Part shown: positions 1-8,403 of the stretch, one piece after another
Numbering within the stretch: position 1 is the first letter of the stretch
Layout: every line of letters starts with the position of its first letter
Source of the DNA: an uncultured Propionibacterium sp.
Lineage (GTDB): Bacteria; Actinomycetota; Actinomycetes; Propionibacteriales; Propionibacteriaceae
Reading direction: 5' to 3'
Length of the DNA: 64,000 nucleotides
Assembly (NCBI GenBank): GCA_938036835.1
Contig: CALHWB010000041.1
Location: forward strand, 29,607 to 93,606
Notes under the pieces: generated by a model
Told to the model about the DNA's origin: nothing
Database searches by the model: none
Seen by the model: the letters and a program-made list of their open reading frames with translations, nothing else
Made by a program: the position numbers and the translations under genes

Positions 1-501
1 CCCCAGCAGGAGTGGCGCGAGCTCGCCCTGGCTTCGGTGGTGACCCACGATCTGCCGCCCTCGGCGGGCTACCTGGCCAAGGATCATGTCCGGTTGCGTC
101 ATGACCTGGGTCTGCTGACCGAGTCCTTGGAGGTGGAGGAGGCCGCCGCCGATGCGGAGCAGGCGAATTGGTTGCAGCGGCTAACCGAATTGGGCCTGCT
201 GAGAGCCGGGGAGGGCGAGGATCGCGTGGAGGATCAGGTACTGGCCCTGTACCGGTATCTGACCGGGACGAGTTCGCGGGTGCTCAACGTCGCATTGGTG
301 GATGCGGTGGGGGATCGGCGGGTGCAGAACCAGCCGGGTACCTGGAAGGAGTACCCGAACTGGCAGGTTCCGCTGTCGGGCCCGGACGGCCGCCCGCTGC
401 TGCTTGAGGAGATCTACCAGCAGACCCGGCCCATGCGGATGGCCGCGGTACTGAACCGGTTCAGCCAGGTACCGGCCCCTTGGCGTCCCGACCAGAGCTG
501 A
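1..501 (+). CDS. malQ: 4-alpha-glucanotransferase (amylomaltase), C-terminal part
   Basis: The open frame enters from the left edge without a start, so this is only the 3' end of the gene. The translation carries the MalQ-type motif VVTHDLPPSAGYL near its beginning, part of the GH77 barrel region that follows the catalytic residues, and ends with the usual NQPGT...YPNW segment of actinobacterial enzymes. The family transfers glucan chains between maltodextrins in glycogen and maltose metabolism. The catalytic nucleophile lies upstream of the window and cannot be checked. It converges on pncA with only 7 bases between the two stop codons. Family assignment is secure; completeness is unknown. 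Confidence 0.88.
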   Translation, partial: PQQEWRELALASVVTHDLPPSAGYLAKDHVRLRHDLGLLTESLEVEEAAADAEQANWLQRLTELGLLRAGEGEDRVEDQVLALYRYLTGTSSRVLNVALVDAVGDRRVQNQPGTWKEYPNWQVPLSGPDGRPLLLEEIYQQTRPMRMAAVLNRFSQVPAPWRPDQS

Positions 502-508
502 GTCGCAC

Positions 509-1096
509 TCAATCCAATACCAGCACCCCGGCGCGAGACAGTTCCGCTATCACCCGGGGCATGCTCTCGGGGGCGACGGGTGCGGTCAAATCCCGTAGGA
601 CGGTGGTGTGATAGCCGAGCCGGGCCGCGTCCAGGGCGGTGGCCCGGACGCAGTGGTCGGTGGCCAAGCCGACGACGTCCACGATGCCCACACCATGCCG
701 GGTCAGCCAGGCGTGCAGGCCGGTACCGGTTGGTTCCCCGCCGATGGTGCCCTCGAAGCCCGAATAGGCGGCCGAATACGAGCCCTTGTCGAAGATCGCG
801 GCGAAGCCGACCCCGGCCAGTGCGGGGTGCAGCCGCTGCCCCCGGGTGCCGACCACGCAGTGCCTCGGCCAGGTGTCGATGAAATCCGGCTGGTCGGCGA
901 AATGGGACCCCGGATCGATGTGATGGTCACGGGTGGCTACCACGTGATCGTAACCCCGGGCGCGGGCGCCCAACAGGTCGGGCCCGAGATAGTCGGCGAT
1001 GGCACGCGCCACCCGATTCCCACCCGGCACCGCAAGTGAGCCGCCCTCAACAAAGTCGTTCTGCACATCTACGACAATCAGTGCCTTGGTGGTCAC
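509..1096 (-). CDS. pncA: Nicotinamidase, isochorismatase superfamily
   Basis: 195 residues, the usual length for PncA. The N-terminal strand reads ALIVVDVQNDF with catalytic Asp10. Lys104 lies in FDKGSYSAAYSGFEG and the nucleophile Cys149 in GLATDHCV, giving the expected Asp-Lys-Cys triad. It hydrolyses nicotinamide to nicotinate in NAD salvage. The next gene on the same strand, upstream, is pncB, which uses that nicotinate, so the two steps are neighbours. Start is GTG at 1096 with a GGAGG-type ribosome site just upstream. Confidence 0.92.
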   Translation of the reverse strand: MTTKALIVVDVQNDFVEGGSLAVPGGNRVARAIADYLGPDLLGARARGYDHVVATRDHHIDPGSHFADQPDFIDTWPRHCVVGTRGQRLHPALAGVGFAAIFDKGSYSAAYSGFEGTIGGEPTGTGLHAWLTRHGVGIVDVVGLATDHCVRATALDAARLGYHTTVLRDLTAPVAPESMPRVIAELSRAGVLVLD

Positions 1097-1288
1097 TTCG
1101 CCTCCGGGTGAGTTTTGTCCGTAATCCGGATCCAGCGGGCGACGCCGATGGCGGCGCGTCCTGCGCAGGGCGGCACTTTCCGCTTCGAAAGCCGCGCCGC
1201 ACCTGGGCAGACCAACCAGGCGTTCGCCGTGAGCGGTTCCGAATCGCCGCTGCGCGGTGGATCCGGCCTACAGCCTATCGCCCGCCGC

Positions 1289-2644
1289 TCACAGGTTCGC
1301 CGGGGGTTTGCCGTGCAGGTAGACGTTGTCGCCGAACTCGCCCTCCTCGGATACGAAGATGGTGGGAATCGCCTGCTCGGCGCGGCTTATCCGCCGGCCG
1401 GCCAGCGGCAACTCGGCCAGGGCACTGGCATGGCGTTCCCGGGCAGCCAGCAGGGGCTCGGTGCCCACTATCTCGCCCTGACACACCAGATCCCTCATCA
1501 CAAAACGATCATTGCTGTCCGGCCGCGGCGTGATGTCTACCCCGATCACCTCCGCGCTGGCCCGGCCGCGTTCGTCGATCTGCCGCATCGCGATCTTGCG
1601 CCCCCCGATGGTGTTCTTGTTGACCGACTTTTTGTAAACCGGATGCTGTTTTGCGCCGGGTTCGTCCGAATCCGCCCGGGAAACCATCTTGTATACCATT
1701 CCACAGGTGGGGTGCCCCGATCCGGTGACCACGGAGGTACCCACCCCGAAACCATCCACCGGGGCGCCGCGCAGGGCGGCAATCTGGTATTCGTCCAGAT
1801 CGTTGGTCACGATGATGCGGGTGCTGGTGGCACCCAGCGAGTCCAGCAGCTTGCGGACGCGGGCCACTTCGGTGCTCAGATCGCCCGAATCCAGCCGGAT
1901 GGCGCCCAACCGGCCCCCGGTCAGTTCTACCCCCAGCCTGATCGCGGCATCCACATCGTAGGTGTCCACCAGCAAGGTGGTGTCTGAGCCCTGGGCCGCC
2001 AGCTGCGCCCGAAAGGCATCGGCCTCGGAGTCGAACAGCATGGTGAAGGCATGCGCTGCGGTACCGCTGACCGGGATGCCCCAGGTGCGGCCGGCCTCCA
2101 GATCCGAGCTGGAACCGAATCCGGCCACCCAGGCCGCTCGGGCGGAAGCGACCGCCGAGTATTCATGGGTACGGCGGCCGCCCATCTCGATGATCGGTCG
2201 ATCCTCGGCGGCCAGGGTCATCCGGGACGCGGCCGAGGCTACCGCGGAGTCATGGTTGAAGACCGACAGCAACAGGGTCTCAAGCACCACGGCCTCGGCG
2301 AAGCTGCCCTCTACCACGACGACCGGGGAGCCGGAAAAGAACAACTCGCCTTCACCATAACCGCGGATATCGCCGGAGAAACGATAATCGGCCAACCAGC
2401 CGGCTAGCGCGTCATCGGCTATCTCACGTTCCCGCAGGAAGGCTATCTCGGCATCGCCGAACCGGAACTCCGCGAGCGCGGCGAGCGCGCGTCCCGTGCC
2501 GGCCACCACGCCGTAGCTGCGGCCCGGGGGCAGCCGGCGAGGGAACAGCTCGAAGGTGCAGCGGCGGAATGCGGTACCGGCGTGCATGGCTGCGCGGATC
2601 ATAGTCAGTTCATACATGTCGGTCAGCAGCGCGGTTGAGGTCAT
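1289..2644 (-). CDS. pncB: Nicotinate phosphoribosyltransferase
   Basis: 451 residues from ATG 2644. The frame stays open for about 97 codons further upstream, but MTSTALLTDMYELT is the canonical family N terminus. The sequence carries GGRRTHEYSAV and the phosphoribosyl-binding region IRLDSGDL, typical of actinobacterial PncB. It makes nicotinate mononucleotide from nicotinate and PRPP in the Preiss-Handler route. A TATGCT element six bases before the ATG suggests a leaderless transcript. It works with pncA, which lies 192 bases downstream on the same strand. Confidence 0.93.
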   Translation of the reverse strand: MTSTALLTDMYELTMIRAAMHAGTAFRRCTFELFPRRLPPGRSYGVVAGTGRALAALAEFRFGDAEIAFLREREIADDALAGWLADYRFSGDIRGYGEGELFFSGSPVVVVEGSFAEAVVLETLLLSVFNHDSAVASAASRMTLAAEDRPIIEMGGRRTHEYSAVASARAAWVAGFGSSSDLEAGRTWGIPVSGTAAHAFTMLFDSEADAFRAQLAAQGSDTTLLVDTYDVDAAIRLGVELTGGRLGAIRLDSGDLSTEVARVRKLLDSLGATSTRIIVTNDLDEYQIAALRGAPVDGFGVGTSVVTGSGHPTCGMVYKMVSRADSDEPGAKQHPVYKKSVNKNTIGGRKIAMRQIDERGRASAEVIGVDITPRPDSNDRFVMRDLVCQGEIVGTEPLLAARERHASALAELPLAGRRISRAEQAIPTIFVSEEGEFGDNVYLHGKPPANL

Positions 2645-2650
2645 GGCGTC

Positions 2651-2656
2651 AGCATA
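2651..2656 (-). promoter_or_regulatory. -10 element (TATGCT) for leaderless pncB
   Basis: On the minus strand TATGCT is followed by six bases and then the pncB ATG. The TANNNT hexamer with a 6-8 nt gap to the start codon is the actinobacterial leaderless arrangement and recurs at several genes here. It supports the start chosen for pncB. Confidence 0.5.
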
Positions 2657-2843
2657 GTCCGGCAGGTGCAGCCAGGAGTGGGCTGGCAGCCGGCTGGAAA
2701 GGCCTACCGAGGCGCCCAGGACGGCACCGTTGTGCCCGTAGAATTGCGATTGGGCCGCGGCGTAGGCCCGGCCGGTCCGGGAGGCCGGCGGCCCGCGGGG
2801 CTCGCCCGGGCGCGGGCCCAACACCAGACTTGGGAGGAATCCT

Positions 2844-3383
2844 GTGAATCGGCGAATCTGGATCTTCGCGGCAGTCGGGCTGGCATTGGGTATCGGTTGC
2901 GAACTGGTGGTCAACCTGCCCGGCGGTCCGGTCATCCCTCCGGTTGGCTATACCGTGCTGCGCGCCGGCAGCTCGTTGACGGTGGTCATGGCCGGAGTGC
3001 TGACAGCCACCGCGCTGTGCGACCGTTGGCTGGTGCGGCTAGCCGGTCGGCGTCCCGGTGCCGCCCGGGCCCAGTGGCTGATCCTGCTGGTGGGCCTGGG
3101 GCTGTTCGTGGGGGCCTCGGTGCTGCGGGAGGTCGGCTATTCGGCGCTGGACTGGGCGGGCTTCGCGCCGGCCGGTTGGGTGTTCCTGGTGCTTACCTCG
3201 GTGTTGTGGCTGCTGCAGATGGTCGGCACGGTCATGATCGGGCTGATGCTGGTGTCGAAACTGCTGGCTGGGCCCGCGGCAGCCGAACCGCCGGCCGGGC
3301 CTTTGACACCGGCGCCTGGCCGGTTTCCTGCGGGTCCGCCCCGGCCACCCGGCGGGACCTCGCGCATCGGGCCGCCCCGGTGA
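2844..3383 (+). CDS. Small four-helix membrane protein of unknown function
   Basis: 179 residues from GTG 2844, preceded by a GGGAGG ribosome site. Four hydrophobic segments are visible (about residues 6-26, 39-61, 76-96 and 110-137), followed by a cytoplasmic-looking tail of roughly 35 residues that is very rich in Pro, Gly and Arg. I do not recognise the family. It is divergent from pncB with clpS just downstream on its own strand. A membrane location is the only supported statement. Confidence 0.65.
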   Translation: MNRRIWIFAAVGLALGIGCELVVNLPGGPVIPPVGYTVLRAGSSLTVVMAGVLTATALCDRWLVRLAGRRPGAARAQWLILLVGLGLFVGASVLREVGYSALDWAGFAPAGWVFLVLTSVLWLLQMVGTVMIGLMLVSKLLAGPAAAEPPAGPLTPAPGRFPAGPPRPPGGTSRIGPPR

Positions 3384-3428
3384 CCGTTCGGGTTACCGGT
3401 ACTTGAACCGATGGGCCACAATGGGCAC

Positions 3429-3740
3429 ATGGTCAGCGAGACATCCCCCGGGCAGCCCTTCGGCGGCACCGTCGTCGATGAGCGTCCGGCCGGAACCACG
3501 CGGGCCGTCACCCCCTGGGTCACGGTCGTGTGGGATGATCCGGTGAACCTGATGAGTTACGTCACCCATGTCTTTGCGAGCTATTTCAACTATTCGCGGG
3601 CCCAGGCCGAGCGATTGATGATGCAGGTCCACATGGAAGGGCGGGCGGTGGTTAGCTCGGGCTCCCGGGAGGCCATGGAGCGCGACGTCCAGGCCATGCA
3701 TGGCTTTGGGCTTTGGGCCACGATGGATCGGGCCGGTTGA
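3429..3740 (+). CDS. clpS: ATP-dependent Clp protease adaptor ClpS
   Basis: The segment TPWVTVVWDDPVNLMSYV is the ClpS core that binds the ClpA/ClpC N domain and recognises N-degrons. A second hallmark, MMQVHMEGRAVV, forms the helix-strand near the substrate pocket. 103 residues from ATG 3429; an in-frame ATG at 3411 also exists, but CACAAT followed by six bases precedes 3429 and would fit a leaderless start. The stop TGA overlaps the ATG of the DUF2017 gene, so translation is coupled. clpS-DUF2017-murI is a conserved actinobacterial order. Confidence 0.92.
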   Translation: MVSETSPGQPFGGTVVDERPAGTTRAVTPWVTVVWDDPVNLMSYVTHVFASYFNYSRAQAERLMMQVHMEGRAVVSSGSREAMERDVQAMHGFGLWATMDRAG

Positions 3741-4351
3741 TGCTGGCCTTCCGGCGCTCGCGGGACCTTGCCGTGTGCGATTTCGAAACCGCAGAGCTGG
3801 ATCTGCTGGAGAGCCTGCTGGGTCAGTTGATCGAACTGCTGCTCGACCAGGGCACCGGCCTGTTCGGTCCCGGTACCCGGCCGCTGCCTGCCGATACGGC
3901 CGGCCCCGGTGAAGACATCCTCGCCCGGTTGGAACGCGAACTGGATCCCGGATCGGGCCAGTTCGAACTGCAACCGGTGGTCGATCCGGTGCTGAAACGA
4001 TTGTATCCGGACGCCTACCCGGCCGATCCGGCTGCCAGCCACGATTTCCAACGGTTCACCCAGGCTGCACAGCGAGACGACAAGGTAGGTTGCGCCCAGC
4101 GGATGCTGAGCGATCTGCGAATTGCCCGGGCGGACTCGGGCCATTGCACGGTGCCATCTGCCCACACCATCGCCTGGCTGAAGTCGTTGACCAACATGCG
4201 GCTGGCGCTGGCCGTCCGGATGGGCATCGAAACCGCCGAGGACGCCGAGGAACTTGCCGAATTGCCCGACGACGACCCGCGTAGCTGGGTCTACTCGATC
4301 TATGAATGGACGGGCTGGGTACAGGAATCCCTGCTGGCCGTGCAGGACTGA
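3740..4351 (+). CDS. DUF2017 family protein
   Basis: 203 residues starting at the ATG that overlaps the clpS stop by one base. It matches the DUF2017 family through MLAFRRSRDLAV at the start and the Trp/Tyr-rich end DPRSWVYSIYEWTGW. The family is conserved next to clpS in Actinobacteria and its biochemical role is not established. The protein is acidic and mostly helical, with no signal peptide. A role linked to Clp proteolysis is inferred from neighbourhood only. Confidence 0.82.
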   Translation: MLAFRRSRDLAVCDFETAELDLLESLLGQLIELLLDQGTGLFGPGTRPLPADTAGPGEDILARLERELDPGSGQFELQPVVDPVLKRLYPDAYPADPAASHDFQRFTQAAQRDDKVGCAQRMLSDLRIARADSGHCTVPSAHTIAWLKSLTNMRLALAVRMGIETAEDAEELAELPDDDPRSWVYSIYEWTGWVQESLLAVQD

Positions 4352-4389
4352 GGTGGTCGCTCCCGTCCGCTACGGCTATGGTTGGCCGC

Positions 4390-5187
4390 GTGACTGACGC
4401 GCCCATCGGCATCTTTGATTCGGGTTTCGGTGGTCTGACCGTGGCGCGGGCCGTCGTCGATCTGTTGCCCAGCGAAAACATCTGCTATCTGGGCGATACC
4501 GCCCGTACCCCATACGGGCCGCGTCCGATAGCCGAGGTCCGCGAGTTCACCCTGCAATGCCTGGACTGGCTGGTTGACCGTGGCGTGAAGGCCCTGGTGA
4601 TCGCCTGCAACACCGCATCTTCGGCCGCGCTGCGCGATGCCCGGGAACGTTACGGGGAACTGCCGATCATCGAGGTGATCCTGCCGGCGGCCCGCAAGGC
4701 AGCGGCCATCAGCCGGGACCGTCAGGTGGGTGTCGTCTGCACCGCGGCCACGGCCACCTCGCGCAGCTACAACGACGCCCTGGCGGCTTCCCCGGTACGC
4801 ATCTACACACAGGTGTGTCCCCAGTTCGTGCCACTGGTGGAGGCCGGCATCACCACGGGCGACCAGGTCATGACGGTCGCCGAGGAGTATCTGGCACCGC
4901 TGCGTGAGCAGGGAGTGGACACGCTGATCCTGGGTTGCACGCACTATCCGCTGTTGTCGGGGGTGATCAGCTATCTGATGGGTGACGAGGTCACCTTGGT
5001 CAGCAGTTCGGACGAATGCGCCCGGGCCACCTTCGCGGTGCTCACCCGGCGCGGACTGCTGCGGCCACCGGGCAACAGCGCCAGCCGCCAATTCGTCACC
5101 ACCGGCGGCCCAGACCGTTTCGAGGGTCTTGGCAGAAGACTGATGGGTGGCTTCGTCACCGACGTCCAGCAGGTAACGCTGGACTGA
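4390..5187 (+). CDS. murI: Glutamate racemase
   Basis: 265 residues. The two catalytic cysteines are Cys73 in IACNTASS and Cys183 in LGCTHYPLL, and the N terminus IGIFDSGFGGLTV carries the first catalytic Asp region. It makes D-glutamate for peptidoglycan. I chose GTG 4390 because TATGGT lies seven bases before it, a leaderless arrangement; ATG 4378 four codons upstream is the alternative, with no ribosome site. The gene ends before a strong hairpin shared with the convergent DUF4177 genes. Confidence 0.92.
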   Translation: MTDAPIGIFDSGFGGLTVARAVVDLLPSENICYLGDTARTPYGPRPIAEVREFTLQCLDWLVDRGVKALVIACNTASSAALRDARERYGELPIIEVILPAARKAAAISRDRQVGVVCTAATATSRSYNDALAASPVRIYTQVCPQFVPLVEAGITTGDQVMTVAEEYLAPLREQGVDTLILGCTHYPLLSGVISYLMGDEVTLVSSSDECARATFAVLTRRGLLRPPGNSASRQFVTTGGPDRFEGLGRRLMGGFVTDVQQVTLD

Positions 5188-5232
5188 ACCGGTACGATCC
5201 TGCCGCCGCTTGGGTGGCCCCTACCGCCGTCG

Positions 5233-5274
5233 GCCCGTGCCGGCCGCCGATCGCGTGCGGCGGCCGGCACGGGC
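5233..5274. terminator. Strong bidirectional hairpin between murI and DUF4177 genes
   Basis: A perfect 16-bp inverted repeat (GCCCGTGCCGGCCGCC and its complement) with a 10-nt loop lies between two convergent genes. There is no T-tract, as is common in high-GC Actinobacteria. The position and stem strength indicate a terminator usable from both sides. Confidence 0.7.
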
Positions 5275-5357
5275 AGGCCGATGCTCATCGCTGGGCGGCT
5301 CGTTGCTCCGGTGGGAGGCGCGCTACGCGCTGGCCGGGCAGTTGTCCGGCCAGCCCA

Positions 5358-5633
5358 TCACCACCGGGAGGGCTGTTGGAACAGCGGTTCGGCGGCCCAG
5401 CGTTTGGGGCGGTCGGCGCTGGTCTCGTCGCGGGGCCCCGAATATGGCCGCTCGAAGACCAGTTCCATGGATTTCGGTAGGCCATCGCTGGTTGGGATGA
5501 TGTAGATCTGCAATAGTCGCCAGCCCTGGGCCGCGTGCTCGGCGACTATCCGGGCGTGGTTTTCCTGCGGCTGACGGTTGAAACCGCCAAAGGCTATCGA
5601 GCGGAACTCGTACTCGTATCGGTCGGCATTCAT
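5358..5633 (-). CDS. DUF4177 domain protein, copy 2
   Basis: 91 residues from ATG 5633. The core pattern YEYEFRSIAFGGF...AAQGWRLLQIYII...MELVFERP is that of DUF4177: a small alpha/beta domain with a conserved GWR and a C-terminal FERP. The family is widespread and has no known function. It lies 8 bases after the neighbouring paralogue on the same strand and is probably co-transcribed with it. A tail of about 25 residues after FERP is Arg/Pro-rich and unlike the paralogue. Confidence 0.75.
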   Translation of the reverse strand: MNADRYEYEFRSIAFGGFNRQPQENHARIVAEHAAQGWRLLQIYIIPTSDGLPKSMELVFERPYSGPRDETSADRPKRWAAEPLFQQPSRW

Positions 5634-5641
5634 TGCACGGG

Positions 5642-5878
5642 TCACCGCCGGGTATCGCCATCGTCGGCACCGGTCATGCCGGTGGGTGCGTCGAGCGGGC
5701 GCTCGAAGATGAGGTGATGGGCGCATGGCAGACGTTCCGCGCCGTCCCAGATCGTCAGCACCTGTACGAGCCGCCAGCCTTGCTGCGCGCGTTTGTGCAA
5801 TGCCTGGCGGTAGCCGGCCTCTGGCGCGTGGTCGAAGGAGCCTGACCAACTGATCTCATCGATCAGGTATTCATACAT
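5642..5878 (-). CDS. DUF4177 domain protein, copy 1
   Basis: 78 residues from ATG 5878, with GGGAG a suitable distance upstream. It shows MYEYLIDEI, then QQGWRLVQVL, then HHLIFERP, the same order as in its downstream neighbour. Together with a broken third copy upstream this forms a tandem family of three. Function unknown; the paralogues probably arose by local duplication. Confidence 0.75.
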   Translation of the reverse strand: MYEYLIDEISWSGSFDHAPEAGYRQALHKRAQQGWRLVQVLTIWDGAERLPCAHHLIFERPLDAPTGMTGADDGDTRR

Positions 5879-5895
5879 ATTGGTTCTCCCGGGAT

Positions 5896-6131
5896 TCACT
5901 GGTTGGGTGGGCGCCAGGCGTCGGGTGGCCTGGCCACCGGCCGCTCGAAGATTACTATCATGCGGCCCGCCATTGCTCCGACCGCTCTCGGTGGCGTGGC
6001 ACGGATCTGGCGGGACCGCCAGTCCTCTCGGGTCCGTAGGTCATCACCCCACCTGGTCCGGTGGGAAACCCCAAGTCGATCCGACCGGACCACCGCGCCG
6101 GATCGATGATGCCGATGACGTACTGATACAT
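5896..6131 (-). pseudogene. Third DUF4177 copy, frameshifted
   Basis: An ATG at 6131 opens MYQYVIGIIDPARWSG, clearly related to the N terminus of copy 1 (MYEYLIDEI...WSG), but this frame does not reach the C-terminal motif. The motif appears in a different frame from about 6050 down to 5896 as EDWRSRQIRAT and MIVIFERP. The two halves together make a full DUF4177 domain, so a single frameshift has split the gene. A sequencing error in this assembly cannot be excluded. Confidence 0.6.
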
Positions 6132-6181
6132 GCCGTGAGCCTACTTTGGAGTGGGGAAGCGAAACTGCCGGACGAGCAGGG

Positions 6182-6187
6182 TAGCCT
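6182..6187 (+). promoter_or_regulatory. -10 element (TAGCCT) for leaderless rph
   Basis: TAGCCT is followed by seven bases and then GTG 6195, where the RNase PH protein family begins. It supports this internal start over the much longer upstream open frame. Confidence 0.5.
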
Positions 6188-6194
6188 CGGGGTC

Positions 6195-6932
6195 GTGTCA
6201 GACATATTACGCGCCGACGGGCGGGCGAACGACCAGTTGCGTCCGGTTCGGTTCACCCGGGGATGGCTGGACCACGCAGAGGGCTCGGTGCTGGTCGAGT
6301 TCGGTCGCACCATGGTGCTGGTGGCGGCCTCGGTAACCGAGGGGGTGCCGCGTTGGCGCAAGGGCTCCGGCCTGGGCTGGGTGACCAGCGAATACGAGAT
6401 GCTGCCTCGGGCCACCCACACCCGTAGCGACCGCGAATCCCGCAAGGGGCGCATCGGCGGCCGCACGCACGAGATCAGCCGGTTGATCGGGCGCTCCCTG
6501 CGAGGCGTTATCGACTATGCCGCGCTGGGCGAGAACACCATAGTGATCGACTGCGATGTGCTACAGGCCGATGGCGGAACACGCACCGCGGCCATCACGG
6601 GGGCCTATTTGGCGTTAACGGATGCGGTTCGCTGGCTGCGGGCCAGCGGCCTGGTGACCGCCGAACCGCTAACCGGTTCGGTGGCCGCCATCAGCGTTGG
6701 GGTGGTTGGTGGGGTGAACATGCTCGATCTGTGCTACGCCGAGGATTCGACCGCCGGCATCGACATGAATGTCATCTGTTCGGGCACCGGGGAGTTCATC
6801 GAGGTACAAGGTACCGCGGAGGGCATACCCTTCGGCCGCAAGACGCTGGATGACCTGCTCGATTTGGGGCAGGCTGGCTGCGCCGAGTTGACCAGGCTAC
6901 AGCAGGCCGCGCTCGCCGAGGAGCTGAGATGA
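6195..6932 (+). CDS. rph: Ribonuclease PH
   Basis: 245 residues from GTG 6195, a normal RNase PH length. Family features are DGRANDQLRPVRF at the start, LPRATHTRSDRE, RGRIGGRTHEISRLIGRSLR (phosphate-binding and hexamer region) and DCDVLQADGGTRTAAI with catalytic acids. It trims tRNA 3' ends using phosphate. It heads a tightly packed run with rdgB (4-base overlap) and thyA, so nucleic-acid and nucleotide maintenance functions are probably co-transcribed. Confidence 0.93.
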   Translation: MSDILRADGRANDQLRPVRFTRGWLDHAEGSVLVEFGRTMVLVAASVTEGVPRWRKGSGLGWVTSEYEMLPRATHTRSDRESRKGRIGGRTHEISRLIGRSLRGVIDYAALGENTIVIDCDVLQADGGTRTAAITGAYLALTDAVRWLRASGLVTAEPLTGSVAAISVGVVGGVNMLDLCYAEDSTAGIDMNVICSGTGEFIEVQGTAEGIPFGRKTLDDLLDLGQAGCAELTRLQQAALAEELR

Positions 6933-7567
6933 CCGTCCAGCTCTTGCTGGCCAGCAGCAATGCCAAGAAACTGACCGAACTGGAACGGATCCTAGCCGAG
7001 CAGGGTTTGGCCTGGCAGGTGCGGGTGCCAGCCGACTTCCCGGGTCTGGCCGATCCGGCCGAGACCGAATGGACGTTCGCCGGCAATGCCCTGCTCAAGG
7101 CGCGGGCCTGGGCGGCCCACAGCGGGCTGCCCACCCTGGCCGACGACTCGGGGCTGTGCGTGGACGCCCTGAACCAAATGCCCGGGGTGCGTTCGGCGCG
7201 CTGGGCCGGTCCGCAACAAGACGATGCCGAGAATCTGGCTTTGGTGCTGCGTCAGATCGACGATGTACCCGAGGGCCGGCGTGGAGCCCGATTCGTCGCC
7301 GTGGTCGCCCTGGTGACCCCGGACGGCACCGAGTTCACCACCCGTGGCGAGATGCCCGGTGAGCTGACCCGTCTTCCTCGGGGCACCGGCGGATTCGGTT
7401 ACGACCCGATCTTCGAAGCCGAGGAACAGCCGGCCGGGCCGCGGCGCACCAATGCCGAGTTGAGCCCGGCCGAGAAGGACGCCATCAGCCACCGGGGGCA
7501 TGCGCTGCGCGCGATGATTCCGATCCTGCGGGCACAGCTATCCGATCAGAGAGCGGTCGGCCGGTGA
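6929..7567 (+). CDS. rdgB: XTP/dITP diphosphatase, RdgB/HAM1 family
   Basis: 212 residues. It shows LLLASSNAKKLTEL (substrate loop of HAM1 proteins), LADDSGLCVDAL with the catalytic Asp, and GTGGFGYDPIF near the C-terminal part. It hydrolyses inosine and xanthosine triphosphates to keep them out of DNA and RNA. Its ATG overlaps the rph stop and its own stop overlaps the thyA GTG, so the three genes are translationally coupled. Confidence 0.93.
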   Translation: MTVQLLLASSNAKKLTELERILAEQGLAWQVRVPADFPGLADPAETEWTFAGNALLKARAWAAHSGLPTLADDSGLCVDALNQMPGVRSARWAGPQQDDAENLALVLRQIDDVPEGRRGARFVAVVALVTPDGTEFTTRGEMPGELTRLPRGTGGFGYDPIFEAEEQPAGPRRTNAELSPAEKDAISHRGHALRAMIPILRAQLSDQRAVGR

Positions 7568-8379
7568 AGCAGTATCTCGATCTGCTGCAACACGTCCTGG
7601 ACCACGGGGTGCATAGATCCGACCGCACCGGCACCGGGACGCGCAGTGTCTTCGGCTACCAGATGCGCTTCGACCTGGCGGCCGGTTTTCCGCTGGTGAC
7701 CACCAAGAAGGTGTTCACCAAGGCGGTCTTCGGGGAATTGCTGTGGTTCATCGGCGGCGGAACCAATATCGGTTGGCTACGGGAGCACGGCATCCACATC
7801 TGGGACCAATGGGCTGACCGGACCGGTGAACTCGGCCCCATCTATGGCTACCAGTGGCGCAGCTGGCCAGCCCCGGGCGGCCGGCAGATCGACCAGCTCG
7901 CCCAGGTCATCGAATCGATCACCACCGACCCGGACTCTCGCCGGCATATCGTGTCGGCCTGGAATGTCGGCCAACTCGATCAGATGGCCCTGCCACCCTG
8001 TCATGCCTTCTTCCAGTTCTATGTCGCCCCGCCAGCGGTGGCTGGAGGGCCGGGACGATTGAGTTGCCAGCTCTACCAGCGTTCGGCCGACCTGTTCCTG
8101 GGAATGCCGTTCAATATCGCGTCCTATGCCACCTTGACCCACATGATCGCCCAGGTCTGCGGGCTGGAAGTAGGCGATTTCGTGCACACCTTGGGCGATG
8201 CGCATATCTACGACAACCATCTCGACCAGGTGCGGTTGCAGTTGGGCCGCGAACCCCGGCCGTTGCCGAAACTCTGGCTCAATCCCGAGGTGCACGGCAT
8301 CGACGGGTTCGCATTGGCCGATCTCAAGGTAACCGACTACGATCCGCACCCGGCGATCAAGGCGCCGATCGCGGTGTGA
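7564..8379 (+). CDS. thyA: Thymidylate synthase
   Basis: 271 residues. The nucleophile Cys146 lies in ALPPCHAFFQF, and RSADLFLGMPFNIASYA is the conserved dUMP-binding block. The N-terminal RTGTGTRSVFG folate/phosphate loop is intact. It converts dUMP to dTMP with methylene-tetrahydrofolate. folA, 24 bases downstream, regenerates the tetrahydrofolate, the standard pairing. Confidence 0.96.
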   Translation: MKQYLDLLQHVLDHGVHRSDRTGTGTRSVFGYQMRFDLAAGFPLVTTKKVFTKAVFGELLWFIGGGTNIGWLREHGIHIWDQWADRTGELGPIYGYQWRSWPAPGGRQIDQLAQVIESITTDPDSRRHIVSAWNVGQLDQMALPPCHAFFQFYVAPPAVAGGPGRLSCQLYQRSADLFLGMPFNIASYATLTHMIAQVCGLEVGDFVHTLGDAHIYDNHLDQVRLQLGREPRPLPKLWLNPEVHGIDGFALADLKVTDYDPHPAIKAPIAV

Positions 8380-8403
8380 ACCTCGCCGAGGAGCGAAGGG
8401 CTT

